A stretch of 64,000 nt of DNA from Aquilaria yunnanensis (GCA_039654915.1 CM077593.1:42130501-42194500); one strand, 5' to 3'. Numbered from the stretch's first letter, positions 48,255-59,931 are shown. Made by a program: numbers and translations. Notes: generated by a model not told the origin, from the sequence alone.

Positions 48255-50603
48255 CTAGGGAGAGCCGGGCGGACAAAGACCAGGAAGCTTCAGATGCTCG
48301 ACCCTGGACCACTGCCACCGAGGTCCCTCAGGAATATTTAGGCCCTCCAGAAAAGAGAGGTCCAAATCTGGGAACCTCTGCAGCACCTGGTGCCGAGCGA
48401 GGCAGAAGCCGTCCTGAAAGGCGACCTTGGCCATGTCATCAGAAGTACGTTTTTGAATGCCAAGGACATTGACCTCGTCCCTCAGCTCAGCAACCTCCTC
48501 TTCGAGCTCGCTTATCCCCAGCGTCTCTCCGGACTCCTTCTTCAGAGCCTCGACCTCGGCTTGAAGAGCAGTGTTCTCGTCCGTCAACCTCGACGCAAGA
48601 CTGTCGGAAACAGCCTTGTCCTTGACAAGATCTTCGTTGGCGGCGAGCAGCCCCTTTACTTGGTCGCCGAGGTCGGCAATCTTCCGGGAGGAGTCCTTTT
48701 CAAGTTCTTCTCTTTTCTTCGAGAACTCCTCCCGAACGGCAGCAAGTTGCTGAGAACAATCCGCTGTCAGCTGCTGGTTGCTGGCGATTACCTTCGCAAG
48801 CGAAGCCTTCGCTTCACTGAGTTCCCGCGAAGTCGCATCCTTGGAGGCAGCCTGTCTGGCCACCCGAACTCGGAGATAACCAGCGTACTCCAGCAGCTAC
48901 GGCAAGGCAAAAGTCCAGGTTAGTACAAGTCTAAACACTTAGAAAATTGAGGAAAAAAGTGTAAAGACTATACCTGAGCAGCATGCTCGGTGACTTTTGC
49001 GACGAGGGTATTATCCCCCGGGTGAGCCGCCGCAATGGCCCGGAAGGAGGCGTCAGTGGTCATCCCCTTCCAAATCTCTTTGGTCATCTTCGGACAATCG
49101 TCGGAGAACAAATTCATATCCTCCGTGATTGTCCAAAAGGGCTCCAAGCGGATCTTCCCCTCAGGGATTGTGGCATCGCGCAGGGCCCGTTTCCTCTCAT
49201 GAATGGCCCTCCAGCCAGCAGTAAGAGGCTCCCCTGAAAGTGAGAAGGAAGTTAGGAGCAGAAGAAAAATTCGCGAAAGGAAAAGGAGCTGAACTTCGCC
49301 TAAAGGCATACCTGGAGGAACCTCGGAGACAGTGTCCTCGGGATCCTCGGGCCCCTCGGAAGAAAGACCCTTACCCTTCTGCCGGTACCGCTCCTCGGCG
49401 GTGGGTACTTCTACCACTACAGTGTTTCTGGGGGCCTCAAGGTCGGGAGGAGGCACCTCGGCGGAAGTAGCGGGGACCTCGGCCGGTGGAATTTCAACAA
49501 GACCAGCGTCTTCGCCAGCTTCTTCTTCCAAAAGCTCTGGCTGAGAAGGCTGGAGAGCCTTCCTAGCTCGCTTCGCCGAGGGTCCCGCCCCTGTCGTCTT
49601 CCTTCTTCGGGAAGCCGCCTTCTTTGTCTGCTCCCCATTCTCCACTTGGCCAGAAAAGAGGGCCTTGTAATAAGCGGCAGCCCCATCGCCCATCTCTGAA
49701 AAAGAGAAGAAATATCAGCGTAAGTCCGAGGAAAAAGTATAAAGGGATGGAAGATTACTCACTTTCGACAAAAGTTTCGAAAGAAGTCTCCCCCTTAAGG
49801 AGCTTGACCAGCCAGGAGTCCTTCCCGGCAATGGCGGGAGCGGGCATATTGAGGTCGGTCACGTGCTCCTTAACCACTTTCAGCTCCCGAAGGACTTCTT
49901 CGGTCATCAACCTCCAGTTGATAGGAAAGGGGTAAAGAGCACGAGGAGAGACCTCGGGAGCCCAGTCAGCGACTGCCCGAATGCGGGCGTCGAAATCCGC
50001 GAACACGGAAGCCAACGGTGGGGTCAGCAGCATCCTCGGATCAACGACGTCTGCGTTCAGCACTCCCTGAGCCCACCTGGTCGGGACATCAGACCAGTTC
50101 TTATCCACCTTGAGGAAAAAGAACTTAGGCTGCCACCCCCGCCAGCTATCCTTCGTGTCGAAGGTGAAGGTGAATTTTTTGCTCCCGGATCCCCGAGGCA
50201 GCAGGAAATAGAAGCCACCCTTCGGGACCACATAGAGCTTGTAGTACTGCATGAAAATGATGAAGTGGGGCTCTATCCCGAACACGCCACACATGCAGAG
50301 GTAGGCGTTAAAATAGCAGTACGCGTTCGGGGGAAGCTGGTTCACAGCAATGCCATGGAATTGGCAGAACTCGCAAACCACCTTCGGGGGAGGATACCGA
50401 AGACCGGCCTTCAGTTGGGCTCGGAAGACGGTAACCTCGTCGCCACGGTTTGAAAAAGCAAAATGGCTAGAATGAGGCAGTCTGGTCACAGCGTAAGACG
50501 GAAGAAAGAATTTTTTCTTCCACCTCTCTAGTTTTTCGGGGGTGGTACAGCAAGGATGGGCCAGAAGAGGTTTCCAGCTCTCGGGAACAGGCATCGCAGA
50601 CAT
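48255..50603 (-). CDS. Antisense four-exon gene of the Tat element, putative gypsy-type transposon domain protein
   Basis: Function unknown; extra antisense ORFs between pol and 3' LTR are known in Tat elements. Exons 50603-49763, 49695-49312, 49233-48974 and 48896-48255 total 2,127 bp, giving a stop-free 708-residue frame. Introns of 67, 78 and 77 bp begin GTGAGT, GTATGC and GTATAG and end in AG; the third has a perfect TACTAAC branch site. The middle intron is a multiple of 3 and open, so it can be mistaken for coding. The exon 1 product has the LKAGLRYPPPKVVCEF and FCQFHGIAVNQLPPNA pattern of the Pfam 'putative gypsy type transposon' family (PF04195, from memory). The exon 2 product has a bipartite basic signal (KKAASRRRK ... 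KRARK, about residues 305-327) and an acidic Pro-rich linker. The exon 4 product is a coiled coil (about 507-650). The start at 50603 follows a TATA box at 50891-50898. Convergent with gag-pol. Confidence 0.82.
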
Positions 50604-50890
50604 GAAAAAGAGTTTGAGATGGAAAAGAAAATAGTTTCCAGAAAAAACTCAGAAGACGAGTTTGGAAAAAACAACAGTTTTCCAGAAAAACTCAGAAAAA
50701 CAGAGGAATCAAGTACTCTGGAAATCAAAACCCACCAAAAGATTTGCCTGAGGACGCCGTCGTGAAAGTTGGTAGGAAAAAACTCTGATTAAAGAAGCTC
50801 CGCCACAGAAAGCAAGATAAAACGCAAGAACAGAGGGCAGAGCAGAAAAAGAGCAAAAAAACAGTAAGTGGGACTTATGATGGAATGGGC

Positions 50891-50898
50891 TATTTATA
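50891..50898 (-). promoter_or_regulatory. TATA box for the antisense gene
   Basis: Minus strand TATAAATA followed by GCCC, about 290 bp upstream of the antisense ATG, leaving a plausible leader of roughly 260 nt with no gene in it. Confidence 0.6.
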
Positions 50899-51207
50899 GG
50901 CCAAAGGTGGGTAACCGAAAGAACATCATAAGTACCCATTGGAGGCGAACTGTCGCCGTAACTGCCCGCTGCACCCGAAAAGGCGCGCCCTCTGTAAATG
51001 ACGCGCCTCTCCTCCAATGGCAAGAAGCCACGTGTCAACCGCTGAGCAGAAATGGGGGACGTGCCTCCCCAAACGTGCCTGGAAAACCGGGACACGCCTC
51101 CTGATTGGGACACGTCGTTTGACATCCCTGAGAAATGGAGACGCGCCGCTCAGTCTGACACGCTTGGCCATCAGACCTGCAGAAATAAAAAGCAGGCCAC
51201 CTCGAGG

Positions 51208-51367
51208 ACACCAAGAGACAGGCTATGGCTGAACAGCCCATGACTTTTGGGCAAGAGGTGTATCTTCGGTACAGGCTTTGCCTCGGAGACACCAAAGAAT
51301 AGGCCAAGGCCGAACAGCCCAGACCCTCGGGCAAAAGGTGCGACCTCGGAACAGGTTATGCTTCCCA
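51208..51367 (+). repeat. Tandem duplication of an 81-bp unit upstream of the antisense gene
   Basis: Two units start ACACCAAGAG (51208) and ACACCAAAGA (51289) and share GAACAGCCCA, GGGCAA and GGTG words in order. They lie between the antisense promoter and the 3' LTR. Confidence 0.7.
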
Positions 51368-51428
51368 ACAAGATCCCAAGGGCAACCTCGGAAAGAGATG
51401 CAAACCGAAGTCTTCACTTCGGCTTTCC

Positions 51429-51441
51429 AGAGGGGGGCATG
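51429..51441 (+). promoter_or_regulatory. Polypurine tract of the Tat element
   Basis: AGAGGGGGGCATG directly precedes the 3' LTR. Confidence 0.88.
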
Positions 51442-52308
51442 TGATAGCCAAAGGCTGTCGCCTCAATCTGGCCGAATACCCTGCCACAACAACGGCCAGA
51501 AGAACTGGTGCTTCCCGGGAATAGGTGGAATCATGCACCTCGGGAGATAGCCTGAGAGCTCCGAGCCTCGGCACGCCAGTAAAACTTGAGGACTCCATTC
51601 GCCCCCCAAGGTTGTGAACAACGCGCCTTCGGAAAAGTGGCACCAGACATTGCTGCCCGAATATGATATCCCCGAAGGCGGAACCCCCTGGAACTGGGAA
51701 CCCCCGAACTGAGGGTAGGCTTCCCGAAGAGGCTCTGTCCGAACTAGAGGACGACCTCGCCCAGGGACCTCGGGAGTACGGCAGGCGCATTTAAGGAAGC
51801 ATTTAAGGAAGCCTCTGACACATCCCACCACAGACGTAAAAAGTCGCCCTGACGCGCAGACGCCATCAGAATCATATCATGGCCCGTCTCAGCACAAGGC
51901 TCGAGGCCATCTAGTTACCAACTATCTGTCCCCTACGCCCAGACGTTCAGGAGCATCCGACCGCACACGTGTCATGATCTGAACGGGCCAGGTATTCCTA
52001 TATATACAGGAAATAAATACTTGACAGGAGGTTGGCAGGCCGGATATACAGCTCCCACACTCTGAGAAAATACCAGGCGAGACTTTTCTGCCTTTCTCTT
52101 TGAGCTAGTGACTTTCTCCTTCTTCCGGCCACAACTGACTTGGGCGTCGGAGGCTCCCCCCCCGGAAAAACACTCCGGGGGCCTCCTAACCCTGTTTACC
52201 AGCTTTTCAGGTACTCTCCTTGGGGCGATCCACCTTCCAGGCGTTCTTCCTCCTAGAAGTCTCCTCAACAGTCATCATGACTCACAACGATGAGGCCTTG
52301 GGCCATCA
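51442..52308 (+). repeat. 3' LTR of the Tat element
   Basis: It differs from the 5' LTR by a C-to-T near 51822, a T-to-C near 52054, a C-to-A near 52133 and one extra C in the C-run near 52161. It is followed by the duplication TTGTC. Confidence 0.95.
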
Positions 52309-52313
52309 TTGTC

Positions 52314-52643
52314 CTCCAACCAAACTTGCAGAGCTTCATAATGATAATTCTACTTTTACTCAGATGGAATTGTGAGACTTGAGAAAGATTCAATAATTTA
52401 TTAAGGAAGTGTCCACAACATGGGTTGCCTACCTAGCGGCAAGTTCAAACATTGTATAATGGTCTAAATTTTCCATCCAAGCAGATGATTGATGCAGCAA
52501 TTGGTGATACTTTGAACAACAAGATGCCTGAAACAACTCAAGAACTCATTGAAGAGATGGCCACGAATAACTATCAGTGGCAGCCTTTTTCTTGAATTAA
52601 ATTGAATAGAGCTACCTTAGCTCAAAGCTATGATGTAGTTTAT
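52314..52643 (+). pseudogene. Athila-like gag, fragment 2 of 3
   Basis: It continues from fragment 1 with PPTKLAELHNDNSTFTQ, then after a small deletion/frameshift near 52375-52390 with RFNNLLRKCPQHGLP, an in-frame TAG in place of the expected Trp, TLYNGLNFPSKQMIDA and EEMATNNYQW, all standard Athila-type gag segments. A TGA follows near 52594. It ends at the insertion point of the minus-strand Athila-like element; TTTAT (52639-52643) is that element's target duplication. Confidence 0.85.
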
Positions 52644-54138
52644 TACTGCACTATAACAGTTATAACCCAAGTGTAAGTTGTCATAAGTAATAAATCTTGG
52701 GAGTCCAATTGTCGAACCATAGGAAAATGAATTAAGAAATACAAATTACAGAAGTGGAGGAAGGTTTGACAAAAAAAAATAATTTTGTTTAAACACTTAA
52801 TTTTAAGAAAATAACTAAGGTAAGGGGGATCCACTTTTAGTATATCAGTTATGATTAATTTTAGCCTATCTTGCCACTTAATTGGGATCCACCCATAGAC
52901 GAGGTCCCAATCAGGGAATTTAATTAGCATTAGCTTTCATTGATCTTAAAATGCCAACACTTGCTAATGGGTTCAAGTATCCATCATGCCAACCTTTATC
53001 CACAATAACTCAAAATTTCAATATACCTGGCAAGCCACGTTCTATAGAGGAAATCAAGTAACCTTAGTTCCAATGATTGACAATGATGAATCAAAACTCC
53101 CATTTAACAAGGAGGGAAGTTAAATAGATTAAGAAAGAAAATACCATTAACATTGTGATCCATTCAAATCAATCATAACCTTTATACCAAAAGCTTCACC
53201 CTTTCACCTTAGTAAAAGAAAGATTAGTTAGCCATGATAAAAGTAAACAACATGTAAAAAGATAAAATGAACATGGATTGAAAGATCAAAGGAAGAACGA
53301 AAAGAAGAACGAGAAAACACTGGGATAAAGCTTTGGTATTAAAAACAAGAACAAAACTAAAGAAGAAAAGCTAAGATGATACAAGAACATAAAAATGGCC
53401 TAAAATGGCATGAATTCGTCCTCCCCCTAATGTGCCTATTTATAGAGTTTTGGGGTCGGTGAAATGGTAAAATAGAATAGCAAAATGTAGGTAAATACAA
53501 ATCAACAAAGGTGGGCTGCAAATTATTTTAATTTTTGGACCACTGTACACATTAAATCAGCTCTTCCCTAAAGCAAGGAACTTGTAGATCTTTTCTTTAG
53601 CTTCAAAATGATAGCTTGCTCATTCAAATCAAACATTTGTAGCTCAAGTTATGATTTTTCTACCGAAACTGCTCTTCAGTACATGGAAGAGTGAAGAATC
53701 TCATCTATAATCAGATTTCAGCAATGAAAATGATCGAACTAGCTGTCAGAATGAAGATAGATCGAAGATCTATGTGTTGGCTTCTAGATAAATTTGAAAT
53801 CACTCAATTCTGACATCTACAGCTGCAGATATGATTTTTCTCGTGAAAGGTTGCCAAGTGATGATTTTACCTACATAAAAAAATAATTATTTAATATATA
53901 TTTTAATATTAATGAACAGTAAACTATGTATGTACAGTAAATACGTATATGAACCGTAAAATATGTGTAAGAATAGTAAGTTGGTGAATAGTAAATTGAT
54001 GAATAGCAACTGTGAATATTGAATTGGTGAATAGTAACCTAGTGAAAAAAGTGCTTTAAATTGGAGAAATTAATCACAATCAAAGTGTATAATGATAATT
54101 TAAATCCTTAACAGCAATACACTTATGAGTATTTATCA
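52644..54138 (-). repeat. 3' LTR of the Athila-like element
   Basis: A 1,495-bp direct repeat of 60389-61863 with many shared blocks (for example GTGGAGGAAGGTTTGACAAAAA and GGATCCACTTTTAGTATATC). Confidence 0.9.
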
Positions 54139-54148
54139 CTTCCCTCCA
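54139..54148 (-). promoter_or_regulatory. Polypurine tract of the Athila-like element
   Basis: Minus strand TGGAGGGAAG lies directly before the 3' LTR. Confidence 0.75.
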
Positions 54149-56602
54149 ACTAGGTTTTTGCTAGTCCCTAGCAAGTGCAACCTAAAAAAATAAACAAAAC
54201 ACATAATCTAACAACTCACGACAAATCATGCTATGAATATATAACACTTGTAAACTTGACTTGAGAGTAATTAATGAAAGGAGAAAAAGTTAAGACCTTA
54301 TTCCCAAAGGTAGAAGATCACTCCCTAAGTGTTTGTACTCATTTTAAGGTGGGTTTGTGACAGCTTACTTTGTGTTTCTCAATCTGGAGCTTGCAAGGGG
54401 ATCAAACTTCACCATCACTAGATTCCCAAAAGGTATTGCATGTGAATGTAAGTTCAATGGTCTTTATATAAGGTTGTAATGGGGCTAGGTTTGGTGAAAG
54501 CAGGAATCGGATGAAGGCTTTTTAGTGGTGAAGTTCAAGAGAATTAGTAATATAATGAACAATAAATATGGACACCTAAAACACTAAATACCCAAAGTCT
54601 CCCAAATTAATCCTAGTCTCCAACTTCTCTCCAAAACACAATTCTCTATCAACATATGAGTCTAGAAAACAAATATGGTAGAGTTTTAAACTTATTGAAT
54701 TTAACACCATTTTTTTTCTTTTTCTTTCTCTCTCTCTCTTTTTTTTTTTTTTTACTTTCTCTATTTCAAAATGGATGGCCTTATTTGACTTGCACAAATA
54801 TTAAGGCTGAAGTTGTTTTTTTTCCCAAAATTGTCGTCCATGATTATACGTTTATCTGTCAGAAAAAGACAAAAGAAGATGTCTTTCATATTTAATTTAG
54901 TATGGATTCACATGGGTATGAGCATATATAATTTTACTTGAAAAGGAAAAAGACCAATTTTTTTTAAATTTCCATAAAAGAAAAAGAGGCCAAGTATTAT
55001 GAAACAAGAGAGTCTTTTTTTATTATTTTATTATTTTTATTTATTTATTTTTACTTTATTTTGCGAGGGATTTTTCTTATGATCTCACTTTTGCCTTTTT
55101 TAACAAATCAACATTTGTTTAAAACTCAACCATCCAATAATATACACTTAATTTTTATGCTTCAAGCTTAACTTACCCCAAATTTTCTACTATGACAATT
55201 TAAGCTCAAGGTAACCCAACATATTCTGAAGCACACCCTACACTTATTCTTTATTTTACCAAAAAAAATACATTTATTTTAATTCTCTAAGCCCATAATC
55301 ACATATGCATCACTAGTTCCAAGGACAACAAAAGATCAAAATGAAATGGAAGTGGTTAAACATATAGGGTTCAAAGAAAGAATATAGCTGTAAGGCTCAA
55401 ATGGGCTCACTAAGGGATAATGTACAAGGTTAGCTTTTGGTAAATGGTTGGCCCTAAAATGCCATTTTCTTCCTTAAATTTACATGCAAGAAGTGAGGTT
55501 GCATGGGTGCTTAAGACCACTCATCCAAGCAAGGTCTAGCTCAAAACACAAAGTAAGCACTCTCAACAAAGAAATTCACACATCTTAATAAACATTGAGG
55601 GCTCAAAAGTGCTCACCGGTTATTTATTTTCCTTAGGTAATAAGCAACATACTTTAAGTACTTTAAAAAATTAACAACCATTTCGAATTTACAAGGTATA
55701 CATCCAATGATGATATTTTCATGAGTTGGGTTCCTAAATGCAAACAAACAACCTAAATTCATGCTAAATGTTCCTACATGTAACTATTTATGCTTGCAAG
55801 AAAAAAAATGTTATGCATGTCACACAAAATAGGATGCGTCTCAAGAGTGAAAAATTATTCTTTACTTAGCCATCATAAACTAAGTGCTTTGTATAATGGT
55901 TTTAATATCAACATGAGAGAAACTAAACTAAAAAAAAAAATCAAATATCAACTATCCCTCCCCTCAAATAGATTAAGACATTGTCCCCCATGTCAAAACA
56001 AAGATAAGAAGAGTGAAGAAGAAATTACCTGAAATGGTAGTTATTGAAAAAGAAAAACCTAAAATAACTTAAACCAAAATAAAGAAAATACAGATAGTAA
56101 AACTAAAAAACAAGAAAAACATATCCACAAGTCTGATTGCTCTATTCCACAGTGCTTCATCACTTATTAAGGATTGACACGTATAAAAAAAATAACAAAA
56201 ATAAAATGACATTAATGTACAGTAGTTGTGATTGTGGCTCACATCTTCCACTGATTTTATGTCCAGTAACAGCTTTAATGCCTTCTATCAGTCGAGGATA
56301 TGCTTCCCATCCAGTTTTCTTACAAACTAGCAAACAGGGTCGTTTAAAGTCATATTCCCAAGGCTGTAACGCTCTCATTCTCTATGAACAATCCTCCATA
56401 AACCAAGAAGTTTACGTTGCACAAATCCACAAGAATGCATTTCAAGAGTCAATCGGATATCATCCAAAGAATCTTTATACATGCCATTATTAATGAATTT
56501 TCTTTTATCTTCTCGATTATCGGACATCATCCTTTAAGAATAACATTTAGTATCAGAATTCCATCAACCATATTTCTGATAGACGCGTAACCTTTTTGCT
56601 CT
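54149..56602 (-). other. Non-coding 3' part of the Athila-like element
   Basis: AT-rich, with a T/C-rich tract near 54711-54760. No recognisable gene on either strand; an envelope-like ORF, sometimes found here in Athila elements, is not visible. Confidence 0.5.
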
Positions 56603-56833
56603 TCACTTTTTGGTATAAGAGCTTTTGCCTAAGCCAGCCATGCGGGACACAAATGCAACTGGGATTTCACCAACCAAACGGACCTTAGCTTCAATTAACC
56701 AATGCACATCTTCAAGAATGCCCTTGTGCATAAAAACGCTTAATCGTTCACATCTAGCTTCATAAATTCTTTTAAGAACATTCATTGGAAGAAAAGGAAA
56801 GTAGTTTTGTAAAGAAAAAAGAACAGAATCCAT
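56603..56833 (-). CDS. Unknown short ORF downstream of the integrase remnant
   Basis: A 76-residue frame containing FLPMNVLKRIYEARCERL, downstream of integrase in element orientation. I do not recognise it. It may be a remnant of an element-specific third ORF or chance; it is not enough for an envelope call. Confidence 0.25.
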   Translation of the reverse strand: MDSVLFSLQNYFPFLPMNVLKRIYEARCERLSVFMHKGILEDVHWLIEAKVRLVGEIPVAFVSRMAGLGKSSYTKK

Positions 56834-56928
56834 TTTTGAAAAGAAATTGAGAGATGATAGAAAGAAATCAGTTATTATGGGAAACTGAAATAACCGACTT
56901 GAGAGTCATGGAGTACCATATCCGCCAC

Positions 56929-57480
56929 TTAACCGGGAAGAAATGGATCAACAATTTTTAAGGCTTTATAGAATACATGTACGTCTTTGAACAAAGAACA
57001 CCAGTAAAATTCAAACTGCAAAATCTTTGTAGCTATTTTCTTTGACAAAACACACCCCTCGCATGTTTTAGAATTACAAAATTCAATCACACTTTTGACC
57101 TTATCCTCGAGTATGCATCCCTTAAACATCTGATTAGGGCAGTATTTGAGATGATAAGAGTCATTCTAGGAAAAAATTTTCACCTCATATAAAAATTTCT
57201 TCTTACCTTGGGCACTCCATTGAGCTGGTATCCGTTCTGTCACCAAAAAGTTGACAATATTAGCAAACAAAGGTATTGTAGTGATAGAGAATAAAAATTT
57301 ATCAGGAAAATAATCATTTATAGGTGTAGCCTCAATTGAGGAATCTATTGTCAGTCGTGACAAATAGTCAGTGACTACATTTTTGGTACCCTTCTTACCC
57401 TTGATCATGATGTTGAACTCTTGGAGTAATATGATCTAGCGTATCAGCCTTGATTTAGCATCTTTCTTTGACATTAGGTA
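56929..57480 (-). pseudogene. RNase H end and integrase start of the Athila-like element
   Basis: On the minus strand the RNase H end, with the conserved NVV.DYLSRL (written NVVTDYLSRL here), leads to a region matching the integrase N-terminal linker (LVTERIPAQW, KKKFLYEVK) and the zinc-finger segment (VIEFCNSKTCEG, ILQFEFYW). Several stops occur and the integrase catalytic core is missing. RNase H follows protease after only a short gap, so the reverse transcriptase is gone. Confidence 0.8.
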
Positions 57481-57531
57481 TTTCAATTCTTTAGGTAAAA
57501 GCTTCAGCTCAATTGTGTGAATTTTATTTTA

Positions 57532-59864
57532 CTATTTAATTTTTGGTTTCCAACATATGTTTCCTTTCACCAGTGAAGAATCAAGCAATGAACATATATT
57601 AGATGTATCCTGATCCATTTGTGTAATTGATTCAAATGAATTAACCATATAATTTTTTAGAGGATCAGAGATACTCCCTTCTTTGATGTGGTTTTTTCCA
57701 GTAGTGTCAATGAGGCAAACTTTCTCACTTTCATCTTCTTTTTCAGGTGGTTGCTTAAGCAAGTTGAAAATATTTAACTCCAATGTCATATTTCCAAATG
57801 TCAGCTTCATCAATTCATTCCTGCAATTAATTAAGGCATTAGAAGTTGCTAAAAATTGACGTCCCAAAATAACAAGTATTGAATTTTTAATTTCCACTGG
57901 CTGTGTGTCTAAAACAATAAAATCCAAAGGATAAATAAATTTATAAACTTGGACTAATACATCTTCAACAACTTTTTTGGGCACTTTCATTGATCTGTCA
58001 ACAAGCAAAAGAGTTACATTGGTTGGTTTTGACTCACCTAAATTTAGTTTTTGGTAAACTGAATATGGAAGTAAGTTTACACTAACTCCATGATCAAGCA
58101 ATGCTTGCTCAATTTTATGTTCTCCAATGAAACATGAAATTGTTGGACAACCAGGATCCTTGTATTTTAAAGCAGTATTATTTTGAATAATAGAACTTAC
58201 TTGCTTTGCATAGAAGGCTTTCTTTTTCACATTCAGTTTTCTTTTAATAGTGCACAAATCATTCAAAAATTTAGCATAAGAAGGTACCTATTTAATCGCA
58301 TCCAACAAAGGGATATTGATCTTTACCTGCTTGAAAATATCAAGAATTTCAGGATTTCGATTCACCTTCTTAGGAATAGTTAATGCCTGAGGAAATGGAG
58401 GTGTAGGTGGAGATTTAATTTGTTCTTCACTTGGTATAGGTTCAACCCCTTCTTTACTCTTAGAAGTTGACTCATCGTCTCCTTTACAAGGATTAGGAAT
58501 GGATCTTTCAACAACCTTACTATTGCAAAGTGTAATGATTGACTTTACTTGATCCATGGTTTAACCTTTGGGATTTGATTGTGGTTGAGAAAGAAATTTC
58601 TCATTATCCTGAATGTTGAGTGCAGATGCAAATTTTTCAAGAATATCTTTCAAATCAATCATGGTTTGACATGTTTGAGCAGTGATGAACTTTTGCTTCT
58701 TAATGAATGAATGCAATGTTTCTTCAAGATTTTTCCTAAAATGGGGAAAAAATAAGATTCATACCCTTGAGATTGCTGAAAATTTTGTTGGGTGTGCAAA
58801 GGTGGTTGTAATGATTAAGGATGATTATCACCTCTCCAACTAAAATTTGAATGATTCCTCCAACTAGGATTATGGGTTTGTGAGTATGGATTTTGGGTTG
58901 GCCTCTTAAAGTTGTTCAAAGCATTGACTTGTTCGTGGAGGCATTCTTTGAAAAAGCGCAAGGTTGGGCAATTGCTAGTGGAATGGTCATTGGTCTCACA
59001 AATGTGACAAACAATTTCTTCAATAGCTTTTAAATGACTAGTTTTCTTCATTTCTAATGCCTCAACCTTTTTAGCTAAAGATGGAAATTTTGCTTGGAGG
59101 TCATTATCTTCCTTAAGATGATATATGCCTCCACTAGTTGCAGGGGATTGAGTCTTACCTGGAGCCTCATAGGTACTAGCGGTGTCCTAATTTTGTGCAT
59201 TTTCTGCTAACATGTCTTAGTAATTCATTGCCTCGTTACGATCTTTATCCTCAAATATTCCATTACACATCATTTCAACCATTTGTCTTTCCCTATGTGA
59301 CAAACCTTCGTAAAAATATGAGACTAATCTCTAAGTTTCAAAATCATGGTGTGAGCATGTGTTAAGTAAATCTTTGTATCTATCCCAACACTAGTAAAAA
59401 GTTTTTCCTGGTTTGTGTGTGTAAGTGGTGATTTTCCTTTTGAGAGAATTTGTCTTATGGGCAGGAAAATTTTTTTCCAAAAATTGTTGTTGTAGTTCAT
59501 CCCATGAATTAACGAAGCCTGACCTAAGACTCTGTAGCCAAGTTTTAGCTTTATTTTTTAAAGAAAAAGTAAAAAGCTTAAGCCTGATGATGTTCATGCT
59601 ACAGTTTAGGTTATTATATGTGTGACAGATTTCCTCAAATTCTCTCGAATGCAAGTATGGATTTTCGGAATCAAAACCGTGAAAAGTTCATAAAAGTTGA
59701 ATAATATCAAGTTTGAACTTGAAGTGAGATGCGTCAGGAAGAAAGATTAAACAAGATGGAGTGCTATTTCTTATGGGGTTCATGTGCTCTCTAAGTGTCC
59801 TAGGTCGATCTTGGTCATTATGTAGAAAATGATTATTTTCTTGTTCATTAATAAGTTCAGCCAT
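57532..59864 (-). pseudogene. Athila-like gag and protease pseudogene
   Basis: The start at 59864 gives MAELINEQENNHF, a usual Athila gag start. The gag core has LKLFTFSLKNKAKTWLQSL and NFPAHKTNSLKR. The zinc-finger-like CHICETNDHSTSNC and RNHSNFSWRG follow near 59010-58815. Several in-frame stops break gag. The protease half (58557-57532) has KDPGCPTISC, LLDHGVSVNLLPYSVY (Asp-His-Gly where Asp-Leu/Thr-Gly is expected), VILGRQFLAT and a stretch ending in LNIFNL, all family-typical. It is in a different frame from gag, so at least one frameshift exists. It is a dead copy. Confidence 0.88.
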
Positions 59865-59930
59865 GTTTGAAGAAGATGAAGGTTCTCTTACTAGTTTACC
59901 ACTTGATATGCGTGACCAAGCTTTTATGCA

Positions 59931-59931
59931 A

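Larger units (their letters stand above)
41062..52308 (+). mobile_element. Young Tat-lineage Ty3/Gypsy retrotransposon
   Basis: An 11.2-kb element with 866/867-bp LTRs differing by about 3 substitutions and one C indel. A perfect target duplication TTGTC lies at 41057-41061 and 52309-52313. A PBS, a single-frame gag-pol with two RNase H domains, a tandem-repeat 3' region, an antisense multi-exon gene and a polypurine tract are present. The second, archaeal-like RNase H between RNase H and integrase defines the Tat lineage. Near-identical LTRs imply recent insertion, well under a million years at usual plant substitution rates (inference). GC content is clearly higher than the surrounding DNA. 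Gag-pol is broken by two nonsense codons, so this copy would need a helper. Confidence 0.95.

Noticed and set aside
49234..49311. Hydrophobic stretch in the antisense protein (possible membrane segment)
   Set aside because: It coincides exactly with a 78-bp GT-AG intron that happens to be open, so it is probably spliced out.
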